From contig NZ_CP114887.1 of NCBI RefSeq assembly GCF_028747805.1, positions 117,501-181,500 on the forward strand: a stretch of 64,000 bases of DNA. Reading direction: 5' to 3'. The notes beneath the pieces are model-generated. The model was not told where the DNA came from. It did no database searches and saw only the letters and a program-made list of their open reading frames with translations. Origin of the DNA: Solibacillus daqui. Its GTDB lineage: Bacteria > Bacillota > Bacilli > Bacillales_A > Planococcaceae. A program made the translations under genes and the position numbers. Position 1 is the first letter of the stretch, and each line of letters begins with the position of its first letter. Below are positions 10,751-19,844 of this stretch, one piece after another.

Positions 10751-11245
10751 ATGCAAAAACCGATTGATATCGAAGAAATTCGTGTAAATTATAAAACGTT
10801 TAAAGAAAATAAAAAAAGTCTAATGCTTAGCTTGATAGACGAAGAAGGAAATCCTTTTAGTAGTACTGCTGCCTTTGTACAATTAGATGGAAAATTCTAT
10901 ATATACATTAGTAAAATTGCCGAGCATTATGCGTTATTAGAACGTGCACAATTCGCTGATGTATTATTTGTAGCAGATGAAAGTGTAACACAAAATCACT
11001 TTGCAACTGAGCGTGCGCGTTGGCAATGTAAACCAACTCTTTTAGGTAATGAAGGTCATGAAGAAATATTTGAGAAATTTAATGAAGTACACAATGCTAA
11101 TATGATGAAATTATTGCGTACATTAGACTTTAGCCTATTTGAATTAGCTCCCATTAATGGACGTTATGTAGTGGGATTTGGTAAGGCATTTGATATCGAT
11201 GTAGCGGAAGATTCATTAACGCATGTTGTCATTGATAAAAAATAA
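10751..11245 (+). CDS. HugZ-family heme-utilisation protein (split-barrel)
   Basis: 164 residues of the pyridoxamine-phosphate-oxidase-like split barrel. The family's C-terminal signature APINGRYVVGFGKAFDID is present, as in HugZ-type heme oxygenases and heme-trafficking proteins. As last gene of the Fur-controlled operon, ten bases after the ATPase, it probably breaks down or stores imported heme and so releases iron in the cytoplasm. Related HutZ proteins bind heme through a C-terminal histidine; this protein ends with VAEDSLTHVVIDKK, which does contain one. Heme degradation itself is inferred. Confidence 0.82.
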   Translation: MQKPIDIEEIRVNYKTFKENKKSLMLSLIDEEGNPFSSTAAFVQLDGKFYIYISKIAEHYALLERAQFADVLFVADESVTQNHFATERARWQCKPTLLGNEGHEEIFEKFNEVHNANMMKLLRTLDFSLFELAPINGRYVVGFGKAFDIDVAEDSLTHVVIDKK

Positions 11246-11248
11246 GGG

Positions 11249-11296
11249 TAAAGGCTTGTTTGCGCATGGCAATGATGTGTAAACAAGCCTTTATTT
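11249..11296. terminator. bidirectional terminator between convergent genes
   Basis: AAAGGCTTGTTT pairs with AAACAAGCCTTT, with T-rich tails in both directions. It separates the heme operon from the minus-strand kinase. Confidence 0.85.
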
Positions 11297-12240
11297 TAGT
11301 TGAATTGAATATGCTCGAAAGCATGTAAACCACGCTGAAAGATGGCTTCTAGCGGCTTATCTGCACAAAGCTCGATCTTCATTGCAGGATAGATTTGCTG
11401 AATGGTTTGTGTGACAGCTTCTAAGATAAACGGATTATGTTTTAGTACGCCTCCATTAAAAAATAATGTATGAGCTTCGTTTTGATAGCCGACATTTTTT
11501 AACGAAGTGATGATAAGTTGTATAAGCTCCTGAACAGCATCCTGTGCAATTTTTTGTGCAACGGTATCCTGTTGCTCAACGGCCTTCTGTAAAAATGAAC
11601 CAAAATGAGCTAATCGGCTGTTCGTATAGTCCGATGAATAAATGTAATTATACAATTCATCTGTTGAATTCACTTGATGACCTTGTAAAATGAGTTTTGT
11701 TAATGCTGTCGTCTCGTTGCGTCCATCTGCGGCACGGAAGATTGCTTTGGCAATTTGTTTACCAATCCAATAGCCACTCCCTTCATCGCCAATCCGATGT
11801 CCCCAGCCTCCTGTACGGCTCATTTTATCATCAATTAGGCTGTAACAAATAGCACCTGTTCCCGAAATTAAAAGACTTACATTATTTTTTCCAAGCCCTT
11901 TAGTTGTTGCCTCAGCATCATTTTCTAAAATGATATGACCAAATGTAAATGGGCTACGCGCAATACTTTGCTGAATAATGTCCCCAACGATTTTTTCATC
12001 TTGTAGGGTATCCACTCCAGCAATAGCAAATACTGCGACATCAATATGCAGGCTTGGCAAATGCGCGGCGGCACTTCGTAAAAGTCCTGTAAAGACATGC
12101 TGTACATGTTCTATGCCAACTGCTTGATAATTCGAGCTTGTGGATGTGGCACTAAAAAGCTCTCGTCCATCTGTTGTACGAATGGTCATTACCGTATTTG
12201 TTGCACCACCATCTACTGCAAGTATGTAATGATTAGTCAT
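11296..12240 (-). CDS. BadF/BadG/BcrA/BcrD-family sugar kinase (N-acetylglucosamine kinase-like)
   Basis: 314 residues with the ASKHA ATPase fold. The phosphate-1 loop AVDGGATNT is at the N terminus. ISGTGAICYSL lies near residue 125, then RTGGWGHRIGDEGSGYWIG, typical of N-acetylglucosamine/muramic-acid kinases. It likely phosphorylates an amino sugar salvaged from peptidoglycan. The gene overlaps the upstream lyase-like gene by eight bases, and AAAGGAGTGG lies inside that gene, so the two are translationally coupled. The exact sugar is not determined. Confidence 0.85.
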   Translation of the reverse strand: MTNHYILAVDGGATNTVMTIRTTDGRELFSATSTSSNYQAVGIEHVQHVFTGLLRSAAAHLPSLHIDVAVFAIAGVDTLQDEKIVGDIIQQSIARSPFTFGHIILENDAEATTKGLGKNNVSLLISGTGAICYSLIDDKMSRTGGWGHRIGDEGSGYWIGKQIAKAIFRAADGRNETTALTKLILQGHQVNSTDELYNYIYSSDYTNSRLAHFGSFLQKAVEQQDTVAQKIAQDAVQELIQLIITSLKNVGYQNEAHTLFFNGGVLKHNPFILEAVTQTIQQIYPAMKIELCADKPLEAIFQRGLHAFEHIQFN

Positions 12241-13756
12241 GCTGCACCCACTCCTTTAAAATTTGATCAAGTTGTTCTTCGGCTCGGATAATATTTCCTG
12301 TTTTCTCACGCAACCAGTTTTCAAGATTAACGGTGGCATCCGTTGCCTGGACTAATGATTCACGCATCGTAGCCGGCGCAGGTCCACCTTTTAATGTACG
12401 AATATGAACGAAATATTCCGGCTGGAGAGTCTGATAAAAGGCGATTTCGTTAATTTGTAATGATTTTCCTGTTACTTGGAGGCATTTTTCATTTGCTAAT
12501 TGCCATGTTAATGAGCTCAGTGATTCCTTATGATGTGCAAGTAATTCACGCACACAAAGACTGACGATTTTATGCGATTGGCGGAAAGAAATATTTTCCG
12601 AGCGTACGAGTGTATCGGCAAGCTCAGTGACATTGGCAAAGCTATTTTGTGCACGGCGTAGCAGGCTTTCTTTGTTAACATCCATTGTGACAATCAAGCT
12701 ACCAAATAGTTTATAAATGCCGACTAATTTATCGATAGCACGCCATAAGTAAGGCTGCATGTCGTCCTCTGTATCGACAATATCTCCAAATGGCGTGTTA
12801 TGTACCATTTGTAAAACGGTTGCGGCATCTCCGACGACAGAGGATAACAATGAGCGTGTATGTTCGATGGAAACAGGATTGCGTTTTTGCGGCATAATGG
12901 AACTGATCTGTACATACGGACTCGCGAGCTTAAAGGCATTGAATTCTTGCGTAGCCCATAGTAGAAAATCTTGTGAGGTGCGCCCTAAATTAAGTGCTGC
13001 TAGTTGGACAACACTTGCTGCTTCAGCAATATAGTCTGCACCTGCCACGGCATCCCATGCGTTTTCAATTAAATCGTCAAAAGCAAGAAGCTGTTGCATC
13101 CGTTCCCGACTAATTGGGAAACCTGTTGTTGTTAATGCCGCAGCCCCCATACTACTGCGATTAATTGTTTCATATGCAGATTGCATGCGTTGATAATCCC
13201 GTGTTAATTGATCAATTACTGCCTTTAAATAATGTGCAAATGTCGTTGGCTGGGCTTGCTGTGTATGCGTGTAGCCAATCATAATCGTTTCAACATGTTC
13301 TTCGGCAAAAGCAATGAGCGCACTACGTAAATTGAGTAGCTCTTGCATTAACGTAAGCAGTTTTTTACGCAGTGTCATGCGGTAAATGGCGATCCCCATA
13401 TCATTCCTGCTACGCCCAATGTGTAAATTTCCAGAAATATCACCACCGAGCTCGATTAATTTATTTTCAATACGGAAAAATAAGTCCTCGAATTGCGGGT
13501 TATAATCATGGGTTTTATAATAGTCCAAATCTAATTGATGAATTGCTTGCCCGATTTGCCGAGCTTGCTGTGAGGTTACTAAATTTTGCTCTTCAAGCAT
13601 TTTTAAATGGGCAATATGAATTTGGATCATCGAATTTAAAAAGTGTTTGCGCGCTTCGTCATAAGCCGGTTGTAACACCATTTGACGATAGCTATTGGAA
13701 GGAAAATGAACGCCCTCTTTTTCATTTACTTGATTGCGAAAATCTTGAAAAAACAT
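12233..13756 (-). CDS. argininosuccinate lyase/fumarase-superfamily paralogue
   Basis: 507 residues, longer than typical ArgH at about 460. The superfamily motifs are intact: GGDISGNLHIGRSRNDM, the acid-base histidine region GYTHTQQAQP, and the flexible catalytic loop SSIMPQKRNP. The N terminus lacks the usual ArgH opening. argG is not adjacent; the only partner is the overlapping BadF-type kinase. It could be true ArgH, or a lyase acting on another aminated C4 acid. ATG start with GGAGG about ten bases upstream. Superfamily certain, substrate open. Confidence 0.8.
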   Translation of the reverse strand: MFFQDFRNQVNEKEGVHFPSNSYRQMVLQPAYDEARKHFLNSMIQIHIAHLKMLEEQNLVTSQQARQIGQAIHQLDLDYYKTHDYNPQFEDLFFRIENKLIELGGDISGNLHIGRSRNDMGIAIYRMTLRKKLLTLMQELLNLRSALIAFAEEHVETIMIGYTHTQQAQPTTFAHYLKAVIDQLTRDYQRMQSAYETINRSSMGAAALTTTGFPISRERMQQLLAFDDLIENAWDAVAGADYIAEAASVVQLAALNLGRTSQDFLLWATQEFNAFKLASPYVQISSIMPQKRNPVSIEHTRSLLSSVVGDAATVLQMVHNTPFGDIVDTEDDMQPYLWRAIDKLVGIYKLFGSLIVTMDVNKESLLRRAQNSFANVTELADTLVRSENISFRQSHKIVSLCVRELLAHHKESLSSLTWQLANEKCLQVTGKSLQINEIAFYQTLQPEYFVHIRTLKGGPAPATMRESLVQATDATVNLENWLREKTGNIIRAEEQLDQILKEWVQHD

Positions 13757-13841
13757 TTGTTAATGGCCTCCAATCAAAGCATAAATCTTCTTGCCTTACC
13801 CTTTAATTTTACAATTGTTAGAATATTATATCAATTTGAAA

Positions 13842-13876
13842 TAAAAAGAGCGAGCAGATGTAAAATCCGCTCGCTT
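13842..13876 (-). terminator. terminator of EamA transporter gene
   Basis: Read on the minus strand, AGCGAGCGG pairs with CTGCTCGCT and a CTTTTTA tail follows, just after the transporter stop. Confidence 0.8.
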
Positions 13877-13883
13877 TCTGTTT

Positions 13884-14774
13884 TTAAATGGTATGTTTTT
13901 TTGCAGCAAAATATGAAGGCAATGTCATGCCGATCAGCACGAGTAATATTCCGCTGATCTGCACAATCGTTAAACTTTCCTTTAAGACGATTACAGATAC
14001 AATAATCGCTACGGGTAGCTCCATTGCACTTAAAATCGATACAAGACCACCGCCCACTTTTGGTGCAGCAATGGAAAATAATAAAATCGGGAAAATAATC
14101 CCGAATAATCCGAGTGCTAAGCCAAACTTCCAAAGCCCAGCTGATAATTGTCCATTCCATAATATTTCAGGTGATAAAATTAACAAAATGATGACAAGTG
14201 AAATAATGGATAATATAAAGGTGCGCCCAATTGTTGTAACGCCTTCAACAGGGCGAGAATTGACTTGTAAAAAGGCAGCAAAACTAAAGGCAGCAACTAA
14301 TCCGAGGACCCAACCTTGCCAAGCGATTTGCGATAGGTCCACATCTAAAATACCAGCCGCTAAAATCGTACCTGCAAATAAGAAGGCGAGGGAAATGAGT
14401 TCAATACGACTTGGAAAACGCTTTTTAATCATGCAGTCCATGAAAAGCCCAATCCACGTAAATTGGAATAGCATGACAACTGCCAGTGAAGCTGGTAAAT
14501 AATTCAAGCTTTGTCCATATACAGTTCCAGTAATAGCTGTAAGGGAACCCGCTAATAATAGGGTAAAAGCACCGGATTTTGATACTTTTGGTAATGTACG
14601 TTGGGTCGTAACAAAAAGTATAAGTGCTAAAAAGAAGCCAAATAAATACTGGCTTGTAACCGCTTCAGCTGATGTAAATCCGTGCTGCATGGCCACTTTG
14701 ACAATGGTTGATAAAATCCCATAGCTACTAGAGGCAATAATAATTAATAATGGATAAATCCAACTTTGTTTCAT
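13884..14774 (-). CDS. EamA/DMT-family membrane transporter
   Basis: 296 residues with ten predicted membrane helices in two five-helix EamA halves. The second half includes GLFGIIFPILLFSIAAPKVG and a final ISGILLVLIGM segment. DMT proteins of this type export amino acids, purines or drugs; the substrate here cannot be read from sequence. ATG start with AGGAAG upstream. The GNAT gene lies 20 bases upstream on the same strand, so the two may be one transcript. Confidence 0.9.
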   Translation of the reverse strand: MKQSWIYPLLIIIASSSYGILSTIVKVAMQHGFTSAEAVTSQYLFGFFLALILFVTTQRTLPKVSKSGAFTLLLAGSLTAITGTVYGQSLNYLPASLAVVMLFQFTWIGLFMDCMIKKRFPSRIELISLAFLFAGTILAAGILDVDLSQIAWQGWVLGLVAAFSFAAFLQVNSRPVEGVTTIGRTFILSIISLVIILLILSPEILWNGQLSAGLWKFGLALGLFGIIFPILLFSIAAPKVGGGLVSILSAMELPVAIIVSVIVLKESLTIVQISGILLVLIGMTLPSYFAAKKHTI

Positions 14775-14794
14775 TCGTGTTTCTTCCTATTCTA

Positions 14795-15355
14795 TTAGAG
14801 CGACTTCACCATATGATGAAACGGTTCATTAATAATTGTCCACGGCTCAGTCACTACAAAGCCCATGCGTTTGTAAAGACGGCGTGCATCAAGTTTTTCT
14901 AGTTCTACATTTAACGATAATTTTTGATAGCCAAGTTCTTTCGCATGTTGTTCGGCAAAATGTAGCAATTTTGTACCGATACCTTGTCCACGGGCATTCT
15001 GTGCCACGCAAATTGTATCAATATAATATTCATCTGGGTGTGCTTCCACATCTAATGTAACATGAATATTTTTTTCAGCAAGCTGTTGTTCTAATTGACG
15101 ATCGAGATCAACGCCCTGCTGTCCGTTATACAAAACGACGATTCCTAAAATATCGGTATCTTTTACGGCTACAAATGTATTTATATAGCTATGGCGATTC
15201 GTTGTTTCTACAACAAATTGTTCTAGGGAATTAATAACTTTCGATAACTCCTGCTCACCAGTTAAATTATTTGCAATGTCTCCAATAGCGTCATAAATTA
15301 AAGGAGCAACCATTTTTGCGTCCTGTGGTGTTGCTTGTCGAATAGAAATTGTCAT
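14795..15355 (-). CDS. GNAT-family N-acetyltransferase
   Basis: 186 residues starting MTISIRQATPQDA. The acetyl-CoA binding motif A, VAQNARGQGIGTKLL, is near residue 120, followed by LDARRLYKRMGF. The start at 15355 is chosen because AAGGAGAGG lies correctly upstream; an in-frame ATG 45 bases earlier has no ribosome site. The acceptor molecule is unknown. It probably forms an operon with the DMT transporter that follows. Confidence 0.88.
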   Translation of the reverse strand: MTISIRQATPQDAKMVAPLIYDAIGDIANNLTGEQELSKVINSLEQFVVETTNRHSYINTFVAVKDTDILGIVVLYNGQQGVDLDRQLEQQLAEKNIHVTLDVEAHPDEYYIDTICVAQNARGQGIGTKLLHFAEQHAKELGYQKLSLNVELEKLDARRLYKRMGFVVTEPWTIINEPFHHMVKSL

Positions 15356-15501
15356 ATAAATCCTCTCCTTAAAGAACAAAGTATAACAGAAATGTGACAT
15401 ATACGCGAAAAGAGTTACTGTCAGAATAGTTTAAAGTTTTATGGATATATCATATTTGTGGTAAATTAAAAAGAACTACAATGTCGGAGGTTAGACAACT
15501 C

Positions 15502-16452
15502 ATGAGTCAGATAGACAAAGAATTCGTTCTCATTTATGGAGACGCGTTCGTTGATTATATTGCAAATGACCAAACAAATACGTCATTTACGAAGTTTTTA
15601 GGTGGCGCAACCATTAATGTTGCGGCGGGAATTAGTCGAATTGGTGCCCCTTCTGCATTAATTACGATTACAGGTGATGACGAAACTTCAGAATTTTGTC
15701 GTCAAGAGATTGTTAAAGAAGGCGTGAATATGGATTATGCGGTATTTGACCCCGCAAAACGTGTCTGTGGTGTGTATGTACATTTAACAGAAAATTGCGA
15801 GCGCGAATTTAAAGATTATGTCGATGAGACACCGAATTTACAAGTAACACCAGAGCAATTACAAGAAGAAGCATTCAAACGAGCTTCGGTATTTAATATT
15901 TGCTCAGGGACAATGTTTGAAGCCACTGCGCTAAAAACAACGCGCGCAGCAGTAGATATGGCGAAGGAAAAAGGGACCATTATCGCGATTGATGCTAATA
16001 TCCGACCATTACGATGGGAGTCTGAAGAAATTTGCCGCGAAACAATTGGTGCATTTTTTGACGATGCAGATATTTTAAAGCTGACAGATGAAGAACTATT
16101 CTTCTTAACAGAAACAACTACAATCGATGAAGGTTTAGCGAAGTTGGACGAGCTATTAGTGCCGATTATTTTAATTACAGTTGGTGGCGATGGTGCGTAT
16201 GCTGTATTAAACGGAGAAATTATTCATGTCCCGGTAGAGCGTATCGTACCAGTGGATACAACAGGCGCTGGTGATGCCTTTATGGCGGGTATTTTACGTT
16301 ACGTCCACTTCTATGGATTACCAACCATCAAAGAGGATTTAGTGAAATGTGTGGCGTTTGGAAATAAATTAGGTGCCCTTGCTGCAACAAAGGCAGGCGC
16401 ATTAACTGCGTTGCCGAGCTATGAAGAAATTAAGCATTTAATTGAACAATAA
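15502..16452 (+). CDS. PfkB-family carbohydrate kinase (fructokinase-like)
   Basis: About 316 residues of the ribokinase fold. GGATINVAAGISRIGA is the sugar-binding N-terminal signature, and DTTGAGDAFMAGIL near residue 255 holds the catalytic aspartate and anion hole. It most resembles fructokinases, phosphorylating a free hexose with ATP. The start is placed at 15502 because a CGGAGGTT ribosome site lies between it and an in-frame ATG at 15481. It stands alone between divergent and terminated neighbours; no transporter is adjacent. Confidence 0.88.
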   Translation: MSQIDKEFVLIYGDAFVDYIANDQTNTSFTKFLGGATINVAAGISRIGAPSALITITGDDETSEFCRQEIVKEGVNMDYAVFDPAKRVCGVYVHLTENCEREFKDYVDETPNLQVTPEQLQEEAFKRASVFNICSGTMFEATALKTTRAAVDMAKEKGTIIAIDANIRPLRWESEEICRETIGAFFDDADILKLTDEELFFLTETTTIDEGLAKLDELLVPIILITVGGDGAYAVLNGEIIHVPVERIVPVDTTGAGDAFMAGILRYVHFYGLPTIKEDLVKCVAFGNKLGALAATKAGALTALPSYEEIKHLIEQ

Positions 16453-16458
16453 AATGTT

Positions 16459-16496
16459 AAGGAAGCCCAAATGATAAATGGGCTTCCTTTTTTTTA
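16459..16496 (+). terminator. terminator after PfkB kinase
   Basis: AAGGAAGCCCA pairs with TGGGCTTCCTT, with eight T following. Confidence 0.92.
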
Positions 16497-16686
16497 TCAT
16501 TTCTTTCATACTAAATCGTTTGGTCACGAATTTACGCAGTCCAATGCAATCCAAAAGACGCTATAAAGTACAATAGTGCGCGCATATAAAAATGTAACCA
16601 TTAGTTGACGAAAGCTTTAAAACGTAACGTATATTCGCTATAAATTTGGCGGGATTATTTTTATAATAAAGATAAAGAGGTGAAGG

Positions 16687-17802
16687 ATGATGAGCAATTT
16701 TCGATTTGCGGCAATATTTATGCAAAAACGTAAGCAGCTTAATGTAACGCAAGAAGATATCGCCCGTTATGTCGGAATTTCAAGGGCAGCCGTTTCAAAG
16801 TGGGAAAAGGGGCAAAGTTATCCGGATATTTCGTTACTGCCTAAGCTTGCGGCGTATTTTAATGTGACGATTGATGATTTATTGGGCTACGAGCCACAAA
16901 TGAATGAGCAACGTATTATGAAAACGTATGCGGATTTGGCAGCGAAGTTTACCAAGTTACCGTATGAAGAAGTAGATATGCAAATTGAGGAACTGGTGGA
17001 AGAATATTATTCATGTTTTCCATTTCTATTAAAAATGGCGCAGCTGTATGTGAATTACTTCAATTTAGCGCAAAATAAAGAAGAGGCAACGGAAAAAATT
17101 CAAAACCTTTGTATTCGTGTGAAAGAATTTAGCGGCGATTATAAGCTTGTAAATGAAGCAACGATAATTGAAGCATTAAGCTATATTTTACAAGGAGAGC
17201 CGCAAAAAGTATTGGCATTGCTTGGTGAGGATGCGAAAGTGCAACTCGGCGCGGAACAGCTTATAGCAACTGCACAAACGATGCTTGGGCAAACCGAAAA
17301 AGCAAAGGAAATTTATCAAGTTAATCAGTATCAGTACTTACTAGGCATGCTCTGTAATGCTAGTGAAATGTTGATGCTTGAAATGCCTAACACCGCTTAT
17401 TTTGAACAAATTGTAACGCGTGTGGAAGTGATACTGGACACGTTTCAGATTGAAAAATTAAATGTTAATACGGCACTTGTCTTTTATTTGCGTGCGGCAA
17501 GTGGCTTTGCAATGCAAAATCGCACAGAGGAGTCGCTACGCTGTATAGAGCGTTATGTTAAAATCTGTATTCATATGGATTTTCCTATTCGTATAACGGG
17601 TGATGCGTACTTTTATTTGCTAGAAGATTGGGTGAAGCGTGAAGTAAATTTAAACGCCCAATCACCACGTGATGATGAATCCATTAAAAAATCATTGTAT
17701 GAAAGTGTTGCAGAAAACCCGATGTTTGAGAGCCTAAAGGAGCATGCACAGTTTATAAGTTTAGTGAAAAATTTACAAAATCATTTGCGTATAGGAGGTT
17801 AG
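16687..17802 (+). CDS. XRE-family HTH transcriptional regulator
   Basis: 371 residues. An N-terminal HTH_3 domain (about 10-65) carries VTQEDIARYVGISRAAVSKW and a WEKGQSYPDISLL segment. The remaining 300 residues are helical and TPR-like, probably sensing a ligand or partner. Two ATGs in tandem (16687, 16690) follow AGAGGTGA. It is the first gene of a four-gene run with a small membrane protein and an ABC transporter, with only three bases to the next gene, so it likely regulates that transporter. Confidence 0.9.
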   Translation: MMSNFRFAAIFMQKRKQLNVTQEDIARYVGISRAAVSKWEKGQSYPDISLLPKLAAYFNVTIDDLLGYEPQMNEQRIMKTYADLAAKFTKLPYEEVDMQIEELVEEYYSCFPFLLKMAQLYVNYFNLAQNKEEATEKIQNLCIRVKEFSGDYKLVNEATIIEALSYILQGEPQKVLALLGEDAKVQLGAEQLIATAQTMLGQTEKAKEIYQVNQYQYLLGMLCNASEMLMLEMPNTAYFEQIVTRVEVILDTFQIEKLNVNTALVFYLRAASGFAMQNRTEESLRCIERYVKICIHMDFPIRITGDAYFYLLEDWVKREVNLNAQSPRDDESIKKSLYESVAENPMFESLKEHAQFISLVKNLQNHLRIGG

Positions 17803-17805
17803 AAA

Positions 17806-18006
17806 ATGGAGGAGTTAGTGAACATTCCTTGGGGGTTAATTGCACCACTATTAGTTTTACAATTCATTTTGGCCATTGTAGCCATTATTGATATTGTCCG
17901 TATTCATGATACGCGCGGACCGAAATGGATGTGGATATTAATTTCACTGTTCGTCAATACACTTGGACCAATTGCATATTTTATCGTTGGACGTAAAAGC
18001 CAATGA
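17806..18006 (+). CDS. PLDc_N small membrane protein, YxlE-like
   Basis: 66 residues with two hydrophobic helices and the PLDc_N pattern, including DIVRIHDTRGPKWMWILISL, NTLGPIAYF and a terminal GRK. In Bacillus subtilis, YxlE of this type lies next to ABC genes yxlF and yxlG and acts with the anti-SigY system. Here no sigma factor is adjacent. TAGGAGG precedes the ATG. The stop overlaps the ATPase start by four bases. Confidence 0.85.
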   Translation: MEELVNIPWGLIAPLLVLQFILAIVAIIDIVRIHDTRGPKWMWILISLFVNTLGPIAYFIVGRKSQ

Positions 18007-18905
18007 TGACGATAGACGTACAAAATTTATCGAAGCAATTTGGCCCGAAAAAGGTTGTAGATAATGTATCGTTTACGTTAACCCCAAATAAGGCAACGGC
18101 ACTCATTGGTCCAAATGGTGCCGGTAAAACGACAACGCTTTCGATGCTCGCAGGGTTACTTAAGCCAACAAGCGGTAAAATTTTTATGCCAGGTGTAATG
18201 GATGTACGTACAGCTATCGGTTTTTTGCCACAGTATCCACAGTTTTATTCTTGGTTAACAGCACTTGAATACATGGAAATGTTTGCAAATTTAAGTGGCG
18301 TTGATAAGCGTTCAGTAAAGGAAAAGTGCAAAAAAATGCTGTCGTTTGTTGGCTTGGAGGATGCCATGCACAAAAAGACGGTTACTTTTTCAGGTGGGAT
18401 GAAGCAGCGTTTAGGGATTGCACAGGCACTCATTCATGAGCCAAAGTTATTACTGCTTGATGAACCTGTGTCGGCGCTTGATCCAGTAGGCCGTCGTGAA
18501 GTCATGAATTTATTAAAAGAGGTGCAGCAGCAAACGACGATTTTATATTCGACGCATATTTTAAATGATGCGGAGGAAATGACTGATCAGCTACTATTTT
18601 TACGTGAGGGGCGCTTAGTAGAACAAGGCTCGTTAGTTGAAGTGAAGGCAAAGTTTGAACAGCCACGCTTTAAGGTGACGTTTGCAAATGAGCAGCAGGC
18701 ACTGCAATTTGCACAGCTATCCACGCTCCCTACAACTAGTGAAGGTTGCTATGCCTATGTTGAAATTATCGATGCCCAACCAACAATGCAAGAGCTTCTG
18801 CAGCGTTTAGCAAATTCGACATTTGAAATAGTGAAAGTGGAGCGTCAAACGGCAAGCTTGGAGGAAATCTTTATGAAGGTGGCGGGTGAACATGCAACAA
18901 TTTAG
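18003..18905 (+). CDS. ABC transporter ATPase (YxlF-like)
   Basis: 300 residues. Walker A GPNGAGKTTT is near residue 38, signature FSGGMKQRLGIAQALI near 128 and Walker B LLLLDEPVSALDP near 148. A C-terminal region of about 80 residues resembles ABC-2-type drug/antibiotic exporter ATPases. It overlaps both its upstream neighbour (ATGA) and the downstream permease, indicating tight coupling. The transported substrate is unknown. Confidence 0.9.
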   Translation: MMTIDVQNLSKQFGPKKVVDNVSFTLTPNKATALIGPNGAGKTTTLSMLAGLLKPTSGKIFMPGVMDVRTAIGFLPQYPQFYSWLTALEYMEMFANLSGVDKRSVKEKCKKMLSFVGLEDAMHKKTVTFSGGMKQRLGIAQALIHEPKLLLLDEPVSALDPVGRREVMNLLKEVQQQTTILYSTHILNDAEEMTDQLLFLREGRLVEQGSLVEVKAKFEQPRFKVTFANEQQALQFAQLSTLPTTSEGCYAYVEIIDAQPTMQELLQRLANSTFEIVKVERQTASLEEIFMKVAGEHATI

Positions 18906-19674
18906 CACGTTCTTGTTAAAAGAATGGCGTGATAGCTGGCGTAGCTTCAAGCTGATATGGATTCCGCTTGTCTTTTTACTGTTAGGGGTAAGTGACCCAC
19001 TAATAAATTATTTCTTGGATGATATTTTGCAAGCAGTTGGCAATATGCCTGAAGGATTTGAAATGATACTCCCAGAACTTAGGCCAGTAGATTTATTGGC
19101 GGCTTCTACCGGGCAATTTCAGTCAATTGGAATAATCATTTTGATTGCGGCGTATATTGGAACGTTTAGCCGTGAGCGACAAAATGGTACGGCGACATTA
19201 TTATATGTACGACCGATTTCGTTTAGCGCACTGTTTTTTAGTAAATGGATTGTCGCAAGTATTATTGCGGTAGTGAGTGCTATTGCTGGCTATACGGGGA
19301 GTATGTATTACACGGTACTACTATACGGTACAGTTGACTGGGGTAAGTTTTTTGCAATGGTTGGTACGTATTGTGTGTGGTTATTATTGGTTATGGCACT
19401 TATCGTTGCAATGAGTGCTGCGTTTCAAACAGCCGTGGCGGCAACGATTACGATAGTATTAGTACCATTGGGCTTATTCATGGATTCGTTAATCGGTAGC
19501 TTTTGGAAAGTGTCACCATGGAAGCTCTCGAATTACGGAATGGCATTATTGACCGATAGCGTGCTCATGAAAAACTATTGGTGGACGTTTGGACTTGTAA
19601 TGGTATTGATGTTAGTAGCGATTATATTTGGTATAGCAATGAGTAAGCGCAATAGTGGCAACGTGAGATTGTAA
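18892..19674 (+). CDS. ABC-2-type membrane permease (YxlG-like)
   Basis: About 260 residues with six membrane helices. The conserved RERQNGTATLLYVRP stretch after the second helix is typical of ABC-2 permeases. ATG at 18892 with AAGGTGG nine bases upstream is preferred; a GTG six bases earlier is possible. It overlaps the ATPase end by 14 bases and forms the exporter with it. A strong terminator closes the operon. Confidence 0.87.
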   Translation: MQQFSTFLLKEWRDSWRSFKLIWIPLVFLLLGVSDPLINYFLDDILQAVGNMPEGFEMILPELRPVDLLAASTGQFQSIGIIILIAAYIGTFSRERQNGTATLLYVRPISFSALFFSKWIVASIIAVVSAIAGYTGSMYYTVLLYGTVDWGKFFAMVGTYCVWLLLVMALIVAMSAAFQTAVAATITIVLVPLGLFMDSLIGSFWKVSPWKLSNYGMALLTDSVLMKNYWWTFGLVMVLMLVAIIFGIAMSKRNSGNVRL

Positions 19675-19719
19675 GTTGTAGGAGCGAAGGCTGTACCCAA
19701 TTTTTATTTGAAATAAATT

Positions 19720-19763
19720 AAAAAGTACAATTTTCTTCTTGGAGGAAAATTGTACTTTTTCTT
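19720..19763 (+). terminator. terminator of XRE-ABC operon
   Basis: AAAAGTACAATTTTC pairs with GAAAATTGTACTTTT over 15 bases, with a T tail. Confidence 0.93.
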
Positions 19764-19844
19764 ATGGCATATTTTTAAACATTAACTTTTCTCAAAATTA
19801 GGAATATAATATCTTTTAGGTGTATTTTACCAGGATGGGTTATT

